Part shown: piece by piece, positions 37,182 to 46,593 of the stretch
Layout of the letters: each line of letters starts with the position of its first letter
How positions within the stretch are numbered: the stretch's first letter is position 1
Source: an uncultured Legionella sp.
Lineage (GTDB): Bacteria; Pseudomonadota; Gammaproteobacteria; Legionellales; Legionellaceae
Direction of reading: 5' to 3'
DNA: 64,000 bases
Assembly (NCBI GenBank): GCA_902168255.1
Contig: CABHON010000023.1
Span: forward strand, 62,001-126,000
Notes under the pieces: model-generated
Database searches by the model: none
Seen by the model: only the letters and a program-made list of their open reading frames with translations
Told to the model about the DNA's origin: nothing
Translations under genes and position numbers: made by a program

Positions 37182-38825
37182 TCACCAATTTCTAAATTTT
37201 AAAGGAGGTTCATATAACCCTTGTGAATAATTCACTAAATCACGAATCGATTTAGCTGCTAATAAATCTCGCGTCGCATCAGAAAATTTGATATCCAAAT
37301 CTTCCGGACGTTGAATGACTCCTCGTCCACGTAACTCTTCCACTTTTATTTTATCTCGCTTAAGACCAACGGGCGTATAACCCGCAACACCTCGAATAGC
37401 TTGCTCTCGCTCTTCCATGGTGCGACACATAAATAAATTGGCAATGCCTTCTTCTGTTACAATATGACTCACATCATCACCATAAATCATTACTGGTGGC
37501 AGATCAGCCTTCATAATGGCTTGCAATTCCCATGCATCCAATTTCTCCACAAATGTAGGTTGTGTAGGACTTTGAAATGTTTCCACCATTTGAATCACTA
37601 ATTTTCGACCACGCGGCATTTGGCTTCCGACTGCTTCCGCTTTTTCTTTTCCCGCTTTTAACCACGCATAGGATGAATGGCGGCGACCTGGTGCATCGCA
37701 ACCCATATTAGGTGCCCCTCCAAATCCTGCAATACGGCCTTTTGTTGCCGTTGAACTATTACCTTGGCAATCAATTTGTAAAGTGGCACCATTAAAGACA
37801 TCACAGCCATAATGCCCCGCTAATTGTCCTAACATGCGTTGAGAACGTAAAGAACCATCACGCCCGGTAAAAAACACATCGGGTCGTTCTGCTACATAGC
37901 GATTCATGCCTACTTCTCCACCAAAGCAATAAATCGATTCAACAAAACCTTTTTCAATAGCAGGAATGAGGGTTGGTAATGGATTAACCACCCAATGCTG
38001 ACAAATTTTTCCTTTAAGTCCTAAAGAATCAGCATAGGTGGGTAAAAGTAATTCAATCGCACAGGTATTAAATCCAACGCCATGATTCAATGTTGATACT
38101 TGATAAGGAGCATAAATTCCTTTAATAGCCATCATAGCCATTAAAATTTTCAGTTCATCAATTTTAGCGGGGTCACGTGTAAATAATGGTTCAATATAAG
38201 CAGGCTTGGGTGCTTGTACAATCACATCTACCCAATCACCAGGAATATCAATTCTTGGTAGTTTTTCTACGACTTCATTCACTTGAACAATCACAATACC
38301 ATTTTTAAAAGACACAGCTTCTATTAATGCTGGCGTATCTTCGGTATTCGCACCTGTATATAAATTACCCGCATGATCAGCTTGTTCCGCAACAAGTAAA
38401 CAAACGTTGGGAGTTAAATCCATGACCAAACGGCCATACAATTCATTGTAAGTATGAATATTACCAATACAAATTTTTTTATTGTCGACCATATTAGATA
38501 ATCTTACGGATTGGGGGCCTGCAAAAGAAAAATCAACTTTTGAGGCAATTCCTTTTTCAAAAATATCCAAATGTTCTGGTAATTCAATGGCTGATTGAAT
38601 CATGTGCAAGCCATTAATTGTTTTGGGATCCAGTTGAGTTAATGCCCTTGCAAGAAAATCTGCTTGTTTTTGGTTATCCCCCTCTAAACAAACACGATCA
38701 CCTGAATGAATTGCTTTGGCAAGCACAATGACAATATCTTTTGAGTCAATCAATTTTCCCTTTTGAAAATAAGGTTTTAACGCATCCATACGGCTTTGAT
38801 AATTTTTCTTACCGGAATTCCACAT
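37182..38825 (-). CDS. mdcA: Malonate decarboxylase alpha subunit MdcA
   Basis: MdcA is the acetyl-S-ACP:malonate ACP transferase: it swaps acetate on the carrier for malonate, releasing acetate. About 547 residues with the family blocks LLVAEQADHAGNLYTGANTEDTP, YCFGGEVGMNRYVAERPD and FGGAPNMGCDAPGRRHSSY, typical of MdcA. I choose the ATG at 38825 (MWNSGKKN) over a GTG four codons earlier. It is the first gene of the operon. No mdcR-type regulator is next to it. Confidence 0.96.
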   Translation of the reverse strand: MWNSGKKNYQSRMDALKPYFQKGKLIDSKDIVIVLAKAIHSGDRVCLEGDNQKQADFLARALTQLDPKTINGLHMIQSAIELPEHLDIFEKGIASKVDFSFAGPQSVRLSNMVDNKKICIGNIHTYNELYGRLVMDLTPNVCLLVAEQADHAGNLYTGANTEDTPALIEAVSFKNGIVIVQVNEVVEKLPRIDIPGDWVDVIVQAPKPAYIEPLFTRDPAKIDELKILMAMMAIKGIYAPYQVSTLNHGVGFNTCAIELLLPTYADSLGLKGKICQHWVVNPLPTLIPAIEKGFVESIYCFGGEVGMNRYVAERPDVFFTGRDGSLRSQRMLGQLAGHYGCDVFNGATLQIDCQGNSSTATKGRIAGFGGAPNMGCDAPGRRHSSYAWLKAGKEKAEAVGSQMPRGRKLVIQMVETFQSPTQPTFVEKLDAWELQAIMKADLPPVMIYGDDVSHIVTEEGIANLFMCRTMEEREQAIRGVAGYTPVGLKRDKIKVEELRGRGVIQRPEDLDIKFSDATRDLLAAKSIRDLVNYSQGLYEPPLKFRNW

Positions 38826-38922
38826 TATTACTCTCACTCCAAAATAAGATATTTTTAAGAATATGCCATAAAAATGAGAGAGATGCTATTAAATTAAAAT
38901 GGCCATTAAAATAAGCCCTGAA

Positions 38923-39243
38923 TTATAAAGCAAGAATCTCTCTTAACCCTTCATCTAAAGCATCTAAATCTTTTATAGAGAGTTGTCCCGCTGATTGAGT
39001 TAAGCGCGTTTTATCCACCGCGCGAATTTGATCACAAATTGCCACCACTTTTTTATTTAAACAGGAAACTTCAATGGTAACTGGCGGACGTGGTTTTGCC
39101 TGTGTTGACAAAGGAACAATAACCACTGTATGCCTAGCCTGATTCACTGGTGTAGCTCCTACAATAACGCATGGCCTCCGTTTATTAATTTCCGATCCCT
39201 TTGTTGGATTTAAATCTACCCAGTAAATATCACCACGATTCAT
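38923..39243 (-). CDS. MazF/PemK-family toxin, endoribonuclease
   Basis: The 106-residue protein has the MazF beta-barrel pattern: MNRGDIYWVDLNPTKGSEINKRRPCVIV, HTVVIVPLST and VAICDQIRAVDKTRL. Such toxins cut mRNA (or tRNA) at short sequences and are held by a labile antitoxin. The antitoxin gene overlaps it by 14 bp upstream. The pair stands between mdcA and a methyltransferase. Confidence 0.9.
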   Translation of the reverse strand: MNRGDIYWVDLNPTKGSEINKRRPCVIVGATPVNQARHTVVIVPLSTQAKPRPPVTIEVSCLNKKVVAICDQIRAVDKTRLTQSAGQLSIKDLDALDEGLREILAL

Positions 39244-39463
39244 GTTCTAAACCATCCTCTAATGTAACATCCCAGTCTTTCATTTCTTTTGCTAACGCGG
39301 CATCTTTTTCAACTGCTAAGGCCGTCTCGTAAAGCAATTGCTCACGTCTTGAAATTTCTGTTTCTATGAGAGTGGTCATTATTTTACTACGTTGACGAGC
39401 TGGCATAAAAATCCGCATTTTTACTGCTAATTGGTCCGGTATTGAAATTAAAATTTTATGCAT
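39230..39463 (-). CDS. Antitoxin of the MazF-type pair
   Basis: From the ATG at 39463 (MHKILISIP) the antitoxin is 77 residues. It has a GAGGAG ribosome-binding site at good spacing, so the 18 extra residues of the longer frame are omitted. The N-terminal half resembles ribbon-helix-helix DNA-binding antitoxins (ILISIPDQLAVKM...RSKIMTTLIE). The acidic C-terminus (KDWDVTLEDGLEHESW) should wrap the toxin. It likely represses its own operon. Confidence 0.78.
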   Translation of the reverse strand: MHKILISIPDQLAVKMRIFMPARQRSKIMTTLIETEISRREQLLYETALAVEKDAALAKEMKDWDVTLEDGLEHESW

Positions 39464-39489
39464 GATAATTCTCCTCATACTGTATATAT

Positions 39490-39517
39490 AGTATATCTTA
39501 TATCTAAGAAAATTCAA
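39490..39517 (-). promoter_or_regulatory. Promoter of the MazEF-like pair
   Basis: On the minus strand, TTGAAT (39512-39517) and TATACT (39490-39495) are 16 bp apart. The AT-rich stretch around the -10 (GTATATATAGTATAT) is partly palindromic and may bind the antitoxin. Confidence 0.5.
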
Positions 39518-39575
39518 TACTACTTACTTAATCCGAACGTTTTGTTATAATTAACCAAAAAATAAAGGTAGAAAA

Positions 39576-40343
39576 ATGTCAGAAAATGCTAATAAATATA
39601 TGGATCACTTCGGTGATAAAGCAGCTGCCTACCAACAATTTCGCCCTCGTTATCCTAATGAATTATTTGACTATCTTGTTCAACTTAGTCAACACCATAA
39701 TTGTGCTTGGGATGTCGGAACGGGGAATGGGCAAGCAGCAGTAGCTTTATCTCCTTATTTTAAAAACATAATTGCGACTGATTTAAAACAAGGCCAGCTC
39801 GATCTGGCCGAAAAGAAAAGCAATATTCGTTACGTTGCATGCCCTGCCGAAAAAACATCGATTGAAGATCATTCTGTTGACTTAATTACCGTTGCTCAAG
39901 CGCTTCATTGGTTTAATCTTGACGGGTTCTATCAAGAAGTACGACGTGTGGCTAAAACAGGCTGTGTTATTGCCGCGTGGTGTTACACATTGATTAGTAT
40001 TTCGCCAGAAATTGATACATTAATTCATCATCTTTATTCTGATATTTTAGGTGATACTTATTGGCCAAAAGAACGGCATTATATTGATGACAAATATACA
40101 ACTATTCCTTTTCCTTTTAAAAAGTTTGCGGTACCTGCATTTACCATTCAACGAACTCTTAATTTAGACCAATTAATGGGTTATTTGAATACCTGGTCTG
40201 CCCTGCAAGAATATAAAACTAAAAACGGCAATAAAAACCCCTTAGATTTTATTACGGAGAATTTAAAAAAAGCTTGGGGAAATCCTGAAAAAGAATATCC
40301 CACTCATACGCCTGTTTACCTGCTTGCGGGATATGTTAGTTAG
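39576..40343 (+). CDS. Class I SAM-dependent methyltransferase
   Basis: The 255-residue protein has the SAM-binding motif I AWDVGTGNGQAA, motif II-like NIIATDLKQGQL and the later VDLITVAQALHWF. That last block marks the type-11/UbiE-like group containing yeast trans-aconitate-type enzymes. Substrate unknown. It diverges from the MazEF-like pair and converges with the VOC gene, with a GC-rich repeat in the gap. Confidence 0.85.
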   Translation: MSENANKYMDHFGDKAAAYQQFRPRYPNELFDYLVQLSQHHNCAWDVGTGNGQAAVALSPYFKNIIATDLKQGQLDLAEKKSNIRYVACPAEKTSIEDHSVDLITVAQALHWFNLDGFYQEVRRVAKTGCVIAAWCYTLISISPEIDTLIHHLYSDILGDTYWPKERHYIDDKYTTIPFPFKKFAVPAFTIQRTLNLDQLMGYLNTWSALQEYKTKNGNKNPLDFITENLKKAWGNPEKEYPTHTPVYLLAGYVS

Positions 40344-40390
40344 GGAAAGCATATGTTGAAGCGGCCTCTTACATCCATTTTCTTGCGTTG

Positions 40391-40444
40391 GGGCGGGTCT
40401 TGTATCCGCCCGGAACAATGGGCAGGTACAAGACCTGCCCCTAC
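40391..40444. repeat. Type B palindrome, core only, between convergent genes
   Basis: Two hairpins: GGGCGG/CCGCCC (40391-40396, 40406-40411) and GGGCAGGT/ACCTGCCC (40420-40440). The cores match the type B element, but the terminal repeats are missing. It may work as a bidirectional terminator for the flanking genes. Confidence 0.75.
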
Positions 40445-40447
40445 CTA

Positions 40448-40858
40448 TTAAAAGTTTTTCAATGACTGCCAAAAGGCAATTTCTGCACCAGTTGGATCGA
40501 GTAAAACAGAAAATCGGCCAAAATCGCTAACATTCGTAACTGGTACTTTAACTTTTGCGCCTAATTCTTCCGCCTCTTTTATTTTCGCTTCGATGTCATC
40601 TACATAAATATAACTTAACCACCTTGTGGGCATTTGGGCATGTTCACCTTCGCTTGGGATCTGCATAATGCCGCCCATTTCATCGTCTTCACCTAATTTA
40701 AAGCAATTATATCCTTCATACTCTGTAGGCGAATCCATAAATTTCCAACCAAACAATTTGCTATAAAATTCTTTCGCTTTGGGTGCATTGTGGGTGGTTA
40801 ATTCTGTCCAACAGATTTGACCTTGCTTTGGCATTGCTTTGTTTGAATCCTGACTCAT
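40448..40858 (-). CDS. VOC (glyoxalase/dioxygenase fold) family protein
   Basis: A 136-residue single-unit VOC protein. The pattern ICWTELTTHNAPKAKEFYSKLFGWKF, then the DDEMGGIMQIP block and VDDIEAKIKEAEELGAKV, ending GRFSVLLDPTGAEIAFWQ, fits the small CFP30B-like subgroup. The reaction is unknown; the metal-ligand set is not typical of glyoxalase I. Monocistronic, diverging from rdgB. Confidence 0.85.
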   Translation of the reverse strand: MSQDSNKAMPKQGQICWTELTTHNAPKAKEFYSKLFGWKFMDSPTEYEGYNCFKLGEDDEMGGIMQIPSEGEHAQMPTRWLSYIYVDDIEAKIKEAEELGAKVKVPVTNVSDFGRFSVLLDPTGAEIAFWQSLKNF

Positions 40859-40943
40859 AATGATTACCTCGTAATTACAGAAAAAGGAAAAGTTAGTATA
40901 GCATTGGATGATTAAAATACTAGAAATATGGCATAATTGCTAA

Positions 40944-41561
40944 ATGAAAAATCCATCTATCCCAAGAACTGTTTTATTAGCTACAAGCAATAAAGGTAAA
41001 TTAAAAGAATTCCAAGAAATGTTAGAAATAAATCATTATCATCTTATTTCTTTGGAATCTAAAAATATTTCTCTTCCAGAAGAAACAGGCTTAACCTTTG
41101 TCGAAAATGCCCTTATCAAAGCTCGTGCCGCTTGTCGTGCTTCAGGATTACCTTCTCTTGCAGATGATTCAGGGCTAATTGTTCCTGCTTTGAATGGTGA
41201 ACCTGGCATATATTCGGCACGCTTTGCTGGAAATAATGCGACCGATCAAGACAATCGAAAGAAGCTTTTAAAAGAAATACAGCATATTCAGCCAGAACAA
41301 TGGCAAGCCTATTTTCATTGCGTCATTGTTTTTATGCGCGATGAAAATGACCCAGTTCCTTATATTACCCAAGCTTCTTGGCATGGGATGATTACGAATA
41401 CACCCAAAGGTTCTAATGGTTTTGGTTATGATTCCATTTTCTATGTGCCTTCTTTAAGAAAGACAGCGGCTGAGTTATCATCTGAAGAAAAAAATACCAT
41501 AAGTCATCGTGCACTAGCTCTTCGAGAACTTAAAAAACAGCTTCGACTTATGACCAATTGA
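40944..41561 (+). CDS. rdgB: XTP/dITP diphosphatase RdgB (HAM1 family)
   Basis: RdgB hydrolyses non-canonical purine nucleotides (XTP, dITP) to monophosphates, sparing DNA from their incorporation. The 205 residues begin VLLATSNKGKLKEFQEML and carry the active-site LADDSGLIVPALNGEPGIYSARFAG, here cited for its ADDSG core, and the FGYDSIFYVPSLRKTAAEL block, then SHRALALREL. Length and motifs are standard. Confidence 0.96.
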   Translation: MKNPSIPRTVLLATSNKGKLKEFQEMLEINHYHLISLESKNISLPEETGLTFVENALIKARAACRASGLPSLADDSGLIVPALNGEPGIYSARFAGNNATDQDNRKKLLKEIQHIQPEQWQAYFHCVIVFMRDENDPVPYITQASWHGMITNTPKGSNGFGYDSIFYVPSLRKTAAELSSEEKNTISHRALALRELKKQLRLMTN

Positions 41562-41586
41562 CATTTAATTTTTTTTCGCTCAGAAT
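41558..41586 (+). promoter_or_regulatory. Possible promoter of the orphan gene after rdgB
   Basis: A consensus TTGACA (41558-41563) overlaps the rdgB stop. Seventeen bases on is CAGAAT (41581-41586), a fair -10. The following gene has GGGAGAA ahead of its ATG. Confidence 0.45.
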
Positions 41587-41617
41587 GGAATTGTATTAAT
41601 TCCAACGGGAGAAAAGC

Positions 41618-43363
41618 ATGTCTAAAGAACAATCCTCAGTTAAACTCGTGGCTAACCTCATGCTCGAGTGGATTGAGCATACAAGTAATAAATCGCATGA
41701 AGAACAAATCCTTCTAATAGAAGATAAGCTTACCACTCCCTTTCTTACTCTCTGTAATGAATGCAAAACGTTAAAAGAACTCGAATCACAATTGGATGTA
41801 ATCGTAAATAGCTTATCTTTTCAAGTTAATCTCAGCACCTTTGATCAAAAGCGCTTTAGGGCGTTTGTAAAAAGTTGTACGCTAAAATTAGGCAACAATC
41901 AAAATCCCGAAAGTGAGATCGATACTGAATCGCTTTTACTCGCATTACCTGCACTTTTAACAACCACCTTATCAAAAAGAAAAGATGAACTTGAAGAGCG
42001 ACAAGAAAACTTTGTCGAATCGTTTGTTACATGGGCATACGATCAAAAAAATGTTAACAAAGCTGAAGCTGTAAAAACCACCTTAGAAAATATGCGTTTA
42101 GGCTCTGATATGATTACTGATGAACCTGGTGAGGCGATTAAATTACTACAATTTGTTTTTAAACCTACTATGGATGCTGTTATCAGCCAACTTGATCAAT
42201 CACCTATCGTCACTGATGCGCTCATTGTAGCGTTAGAAAAAGTGGGGGAAGATTGGCAAAATGTTATGCAAAACGAGCTAGATGATGGAAAAAGAAAGCA
42301 ACTCGATTTTCATACGCGTCCTTACGCTTGCTTTTTAGGAATGTTGCAACATAACCTACCTTTACAATCTAACATTATTCCATTGTTTAATGATATTAAA
42401 AATGAATTACAAAAATTCAAAGAGGTAAAAACAGAATATCTTTCCAAGAAACCTATCAATACCCTTATAATAGATGAATTAAACAAACTAATTCAAACAC
42501 TTTATTCTATTCACGATTTTATTTTATTTCGACATAATACCCATCCCGATTACATGAACGAAGCCATAAACAAAAAAGAACGCATTTCTTCATTGTTCAA
42601 ATCAAACACGCATTTATTAGTAACCGAATCAGAAGAGGATAAAAATATACATCAAGCTTTTTTATCAGCACCTCAAAGTGCTATGGTTATTTTGGATACC
42701 TTCATTAGTGCAATGAAGCATATTAATTTTTTGAGAAGTGAATCTGCGAAAGAAATAACCAATGCAGAAAAAAAATTAAATAAGCATGATAAAAATATAT
42801 TTGAAGACTTTTTTTCTTCCTTAAAAAACACTGCTAATACAATTAATGACATTACTGATATTAATCAACTTCTTTTGGTCGTTTCTTTAAAAATTTCTGA
42901 ACTTAAAACACCTTCACCTCCCTTACCCAAAAGTAATGGGAGATTACCTTCCCGTTTATTTTCTCATGATGGCTCATCCTCTCCCGATCATAACACTCAC
43001 GTAAGAAACTCGCTCTTAAACTTATTACAAGCATTAACTAACATTGTTAACAATGATAATAAGAAAAACGTGGTACTACCCGTACATTTTAATCCATCAG
43101 AACAAAATTCGCCTCTTTCCGTTGCGGATCATGAATTATCAGATAAGGAGTTAGATCAGCTCACTTATAGAACGACGGATGCTTATAGGCCTACAGATGA
43201 AGAAGAGGAGCAAAACGAAGGGTTACGAAGTCCTCATTCGGTAGATCACACCCAGTATCCAACTGAAAGCGCTCGAGAGCTCTTTCACCAACAGGTAATA
43301 AGTAAACTGTTGAAAGTGGATGAACCGGACAGTCCCTCCTCTTATCCAAGCCAGCACAGTTAA
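41618..43363 (+). CDS. Hypothetical protein with acidic disordered tail
   Basis: I do not recognise this 581-residue protein. It is soluble and mostly helical (Leu/Glu/Lys/Asn-rich) over about residues 1-440. A Ser/Pro/His-rich low-complexity region follows (about 435-480), with an acidic DEEEEQ block near residue 530 and a Ser/Pro-rich end. No signal peptide or membrane segment. The start ATG follows GGGAGAA. A Glu-rich stretch in the C-terminal region is a trait of many Dot/Icm substrates of Legionellales, but that is a weak hint. It converges with carB, 5 bp apart. Confidence 0.65.
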   Translation: MSKEQSSVKLVANLMLEWIEHTSNKSHEEQILLIEDKLTTPFLTLCNECKTLKELESQLDVIVNSLSFQVNLSTFDQKRFRAFVKSCTLKLGNNQNPESEIDTESLLLALPALLTTTLSKRKDELEERQENFVESFVTWAYDQKNVNKAEAVKTTLENMRLGSDMITDEPGEAIKLLQFVFKPTMDAVISQLDQSPIVTDALIVALEKVGEDWQNVMQNELDDGKRKQLDFHTRPYACFLGMLQHNLPLQSNIIPLFNDIKNELQKFKEVKTEYLSKKPINTLIIDELNKLIQTLYSIHDFILFRHNTHPDYMNEAINKKERISSLFKSNTHLLVTESEEDKNIHQAFLSAPQSAMVILDTFISAMKHINFLRSESAKEITNAEKKLNKHDKNIFEDFFSSLKNTANTINDITDINQLLLVVSLKISELKTPSPPLPKSNGRLPSRLFSHDGSSSPDHNTHVRNSLLNLLQALTNIVNNDNKKNVVLPVHFNPSEQNSPLSVADHELSDKELDQLTYRTTDAYRPTDEEEEQNEGLRSPHSVDHTQYPTESARELFHQQVISKLLKVDEPDSPSSYPSQHS

Positions 43364-43368
43364 TGATA

Positions 43369-46300
43369 TTATTTTCCTTCGTGCAACGCTTGCAGACACG
43401 TAACCGTTGCACGGTCTTCGTATTTCATGGCTAAGCAAGCCGCTTCAGCACCGGATAACGTTGTTGTATAACATACTTGATGTAATAAGGCGCTTTCTCG
43501 AATACTAAAGGAATCTGCAATCGCTTGTTTGCCTTCTGTTGTATTCACCACAAAATTGATTTCATTATTTTTAATAAAATCAACGATATGAGGACGTCCT
43601 TCAATCACCTTGTTAACCGGCTCACAGGCAATACCGGCTGCTTGAAGCACTCGTGCAGTTCCGCGCGTAGCTATTACCGCAAAACCTAAAGCAACCAGAC
43701 GTTTGGCAATTTCACCTACACGCGCTTTATCTGCTTCTCTCACACTAATAAATGCTTTATTTCTTTGGCTAATGTTTACGCTTGCACCTAATTGTGCCCG
43801 AGCATAAGCTTGTCCAAACCGACTCGCAATACCCATTACTTCACCAGTCGATTTCATTTCCGGCCCTAAAAGACAATCTGCGCCAGGAAAACGGTTAAAA
43901 GGGAAAACAGGCAACTTAATTGCAAAAAAACTGGGCATATGATAATACGGGAATAATCCTTGTTCTCTAAGTGAAATACCTAATTTACATTTCACAGCAA
44001 TTTTTGCCAGTGGTAATCCAATTGCTTTTGAAACAAAAGGCACCGTTCGTGAAGCCCGTGGATTTACTTCGAGAATATAAATATCATCGCTTTGCACCGC
44101 AAATTGTGCATTTAATAATCCCACTACACCTAAAGCTAATGCTAATTCACGTACCTGACGATGAATTTCATGTTGAAGCACAACACTTAAACTAAACGGA
44201 GGTAAAGTACACGCAGAATCACCAGAGTGAACACCTGCTTCCTCAATATGCTCCATCACCGCAGCAATGAAGACATCTTTTCCATCACAAATCGCATCCA
44301 CATCCACTTCAATGGCTTCATTCAAGAAACGATCTAAGAGTACAGGAGAATCATTTGATACTTTAACCGCTGAGGTTAAGTAATGTTTTAAGTCATCTTC
44401 TTGATGCACAATTTCCATCGATTGCCCACCCAATACATAAGAAGGCCGGACAACCAATGGATAACCAATACGATCAGCTAATAATAATGCTTCTGATTCA
44501 CTATTAACCGTACCATTTTCAGGTTGTTTAAAATCAAGTTTTTCAACCAGCATTTGAAAACGTTGGCGATCTTCCGCACAATCAATAGCATCTGCCGATG
44601 TCCCTAAAATAGGCACGCCAGCTGCTTCTAAACGTTTAGCTAAACGTAACGGGGTTTGTCCACCATATTGAATAATTACCCCTAACGGTTTTTCAATATC
44701 AATAATGGCCATCACATTTTCAAACGTCACTGGTTCAAAATAGAGTCGATCAGATATATCAAAATCAGTTGAGACCGTTTCAGGATTACAATTCACCATA
44801 ATGGCTTCGAATCCTGCTTCTCTTAGTGCCATTGCAGCATGGACACAACAATAATCAAATTCAATACCTTGACCAATGCGGTTAGGCCCACCACCTAAAA
44901 TAATGACTTTTTTTGTATTAGTGGAAGGTTTCGCCTCACAAAAAGGCTCATAAGTCGAGTATAAATAAGCTGTGGGTGTGGGAAATTCTGCCGCACAGGT
45001 ATCAATACGTTTATAGGCAGGTAAAACATTCAATGCTTGGCGCTTAGCTAATATTTCTTCTTCAGGTTTATGCCATAAAGTCGCTAAATAACTATCAGAG
45101 AAACCTTTTTGCTTTAAGTTCCAAAATGTTTCCTTATCAAGATGCTCGAATACAGGAAGATTTTTCTCAAGCATGACCAATTCTTGGATTTGTGCTAAAA
45201 ACCAGGGATCCCATTGTGATTGGGCATAAATTTCTTCTAAAGTTAAACCAACTCGAAAAGCATCAGCAATATACCACAAGCGATCGGGTGTTGGATTTTT
45301 TAATAAACCTCTTAAGATATTTTTATCCCCTTCGGCAAAATACAAGGGATTCAAACCCGAGCGTCCTGTTTCAAGAGAACGAATGGCTTTTTGCAATGAT
45401 TCTTGGAAAGTGCGACCCATTGCCATAACCTCCCCTACCGACTTCATTTGTGTCGTTAAATGAGGTTCGGTTTGCGGAAATTTATCAAAATTAAATCGGG
45501 GAATTTTGGTAACGACATAATCAATGGATGGCTCAAATGATGCGGGGATGCCTTTTGTATTCAAGCTTTTTGTAATTTCATTAGACAACTCATCTAACGA
45601 ATAGCCTATGGCTAATTTTGCTGCAACTTTGGCAATAGGGAATCCAGTTGCTTTTGAAGCCAATGCAGAACTTCGTGAAACACGTGGGTTCATTTCAATA
45701 ACCAACAAGCGGCCATTTTCTGGATTAACCGCGAATTGGACATTTGCCCCGCCAGTATCTACTCCTATTTCTCGCAAAACAGCCAAAGAAGCGTTACGCA
45801 TACGTTGGTATTCTTTATCGGTTAAGGTTTGGGCTGGGGCAACAGTAATAGAATCTCCTGTATGCACACCCATTGGATCTAAGTTTTCAATCGAGCAAAC
45901 AATAATGGCATTATCTTTTTTGTCTCGCACGACTTCCATTTCATATTCTTTCCATCCAATCACTGATTCATCGATCAGAAGCTCATGGGTTAAAGATAAT
46001 TCTAAACCACGTTCGCACATTGCTTTAAACTCTTCTCGATTGTAAGCAATGCCTCCTCCCGTGCCCCCCATAGTAAAAGAAGGACGAATAATAGCTGGAA
46101 ATCCTACTTGAGGTTGCAACTCCATTGCTTCATCTAATGAATGCGCAATAATAGAGCGAGGCATTTCTAAACCAATTCGTATCATCGCTTCACGAAATTG
46201 TTCCCGATCTTCTGCCATACGAATAGATTTAGCACTGGCACCAATCATTTCGACACCAAATTGCTCGAGAATGCCCTGTTCAACTAAATGCAATGCACAA

Positions 46301-46590
46301 TTTAACGCTGTTTGTCCACCCATAGTAGGCAACAATACATCCGGACGCTCTTTCTCAATAATTTTGGCAACAATTTCCCAATGAACTGGCTCAATATACG
46401 TCGCATCAGCCATTTCTGGATCCGTCATAATAGTCGCAGGATTGGAATTTACTAAGATAACGCGGTAGCCTTCTTGCTTTAATGCTCGACAAGCCTGAGT
46501 GCCTGAATAATCAAACTCACAGGCTTGTCCAATAATGATAGGACCTGCTCCGAGGATGAGAACGGACTTAATATCATGACGTTTGGGCAT
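43369..46590 (-). CDS. carB: Carbamoyl-phosphate synthase large subunit CarB
   Basis: CarB makes carbamoyl phosphate for pyrimidine and arginine synthesis from bicarbonate, ATP and ammonia delivered by CarA. The 1073 residues contain two ATP-grasp halves ([18 protein letters not shown] start; [17 protein letters not shown] at the second half) and the allosteric MGS-like domain at the C-terminus. It lies 3 bp downstream of gpsA, in a secB-gpsA-carB run. carA, usually immediately upstream of carB, is not in this window. Confidence 0.98.
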   Translation of the reverse strand: MPKRHDIKSVLILGAGPIIIGQACEFDYSGTQACRALKQEGYRVILVNSNPATIMTDPEMADATYIEPVHWEIVAKIIEKERPDVLLPTMGGQTALNCALHLVEQGILEQFGVEMIGASAKSIRMAEDREQFREAMIRIGLEMPRSIIAHSLDEAMELQPQVGFPAIIRPSFTMGGTGGGIAYNREEFKAMCERGLELSLTHELLIDESVIGWKEYEMEVVRDKKDNAIIVCSIENLDPMGVHTGDSITVAPAQTLTDKEYQRMRNASLAVLREIGVDTGGANVQFAVNPENGRLLVIEMNPRVSRSSALASKATGFPIAKVAAKLAIGYSLDELSNEITKSLNTKGIPASFEPSIDYVVTKIPRFNFDKFPQTEPHLTTQMKSVGEVMAMGRTFQESLQKAIRSLETGRSGLNPLYFAEGDKNILRGLLKNPTPDRLWYIADAFRVGLTLEEIYAQSQWDPWFLAQIQELVMLEKNLPVFEHLDKETFWNLKQKGFSDSYLATLWHKPEEEILAKRQALNVLPAYKRIDTCAAEFPTPTAYLYSTYEPFCEAKPSTNTKKVIILGGGPNRIGQGIEFDYCCVHAAMALREAGFEAIMVNCNPETVSTDFDISDRLYFEPVTFENVMAIIDIEKPLGVIIQYGGQTPLRLAKRLEAAGVPILGTSADAIDCAEDRQRFQMLVEKLDFKQPENGTVNSESEALLLADRIGYPLVVRPSYVLGGQSMEIVHQEDDLKHYLTSAVKVSNDSPVLLDRFLNEAIEVDVDAICDGKDVFIAAVMEHIEEAGVHSGDSACTLPPFSLSVVLQHEIHRQVRELALALGVVGLLNAQFAVQSDDIYILEVNPRASRTVPFVSKAIGLPLAKIAVKCKLGISLREQGLFPYYHMPSFFAIKLPVFPFNRFPGADCLLGPEMKSTGEVMGIASRFGQAYARAQLGASVNISQRNKAFISVREADKARVGEIAKRLVALGFAVIATRGTARVLQAAGIACEPVNKVIEGRPHIVDFIKNNEINFVVNTTEGKQAIADSFSIRESALLHQVCYTTTLSGAEAACLAMKYEDRATVTCLQALHEGK

Positions 46591-46593
46591 ATT

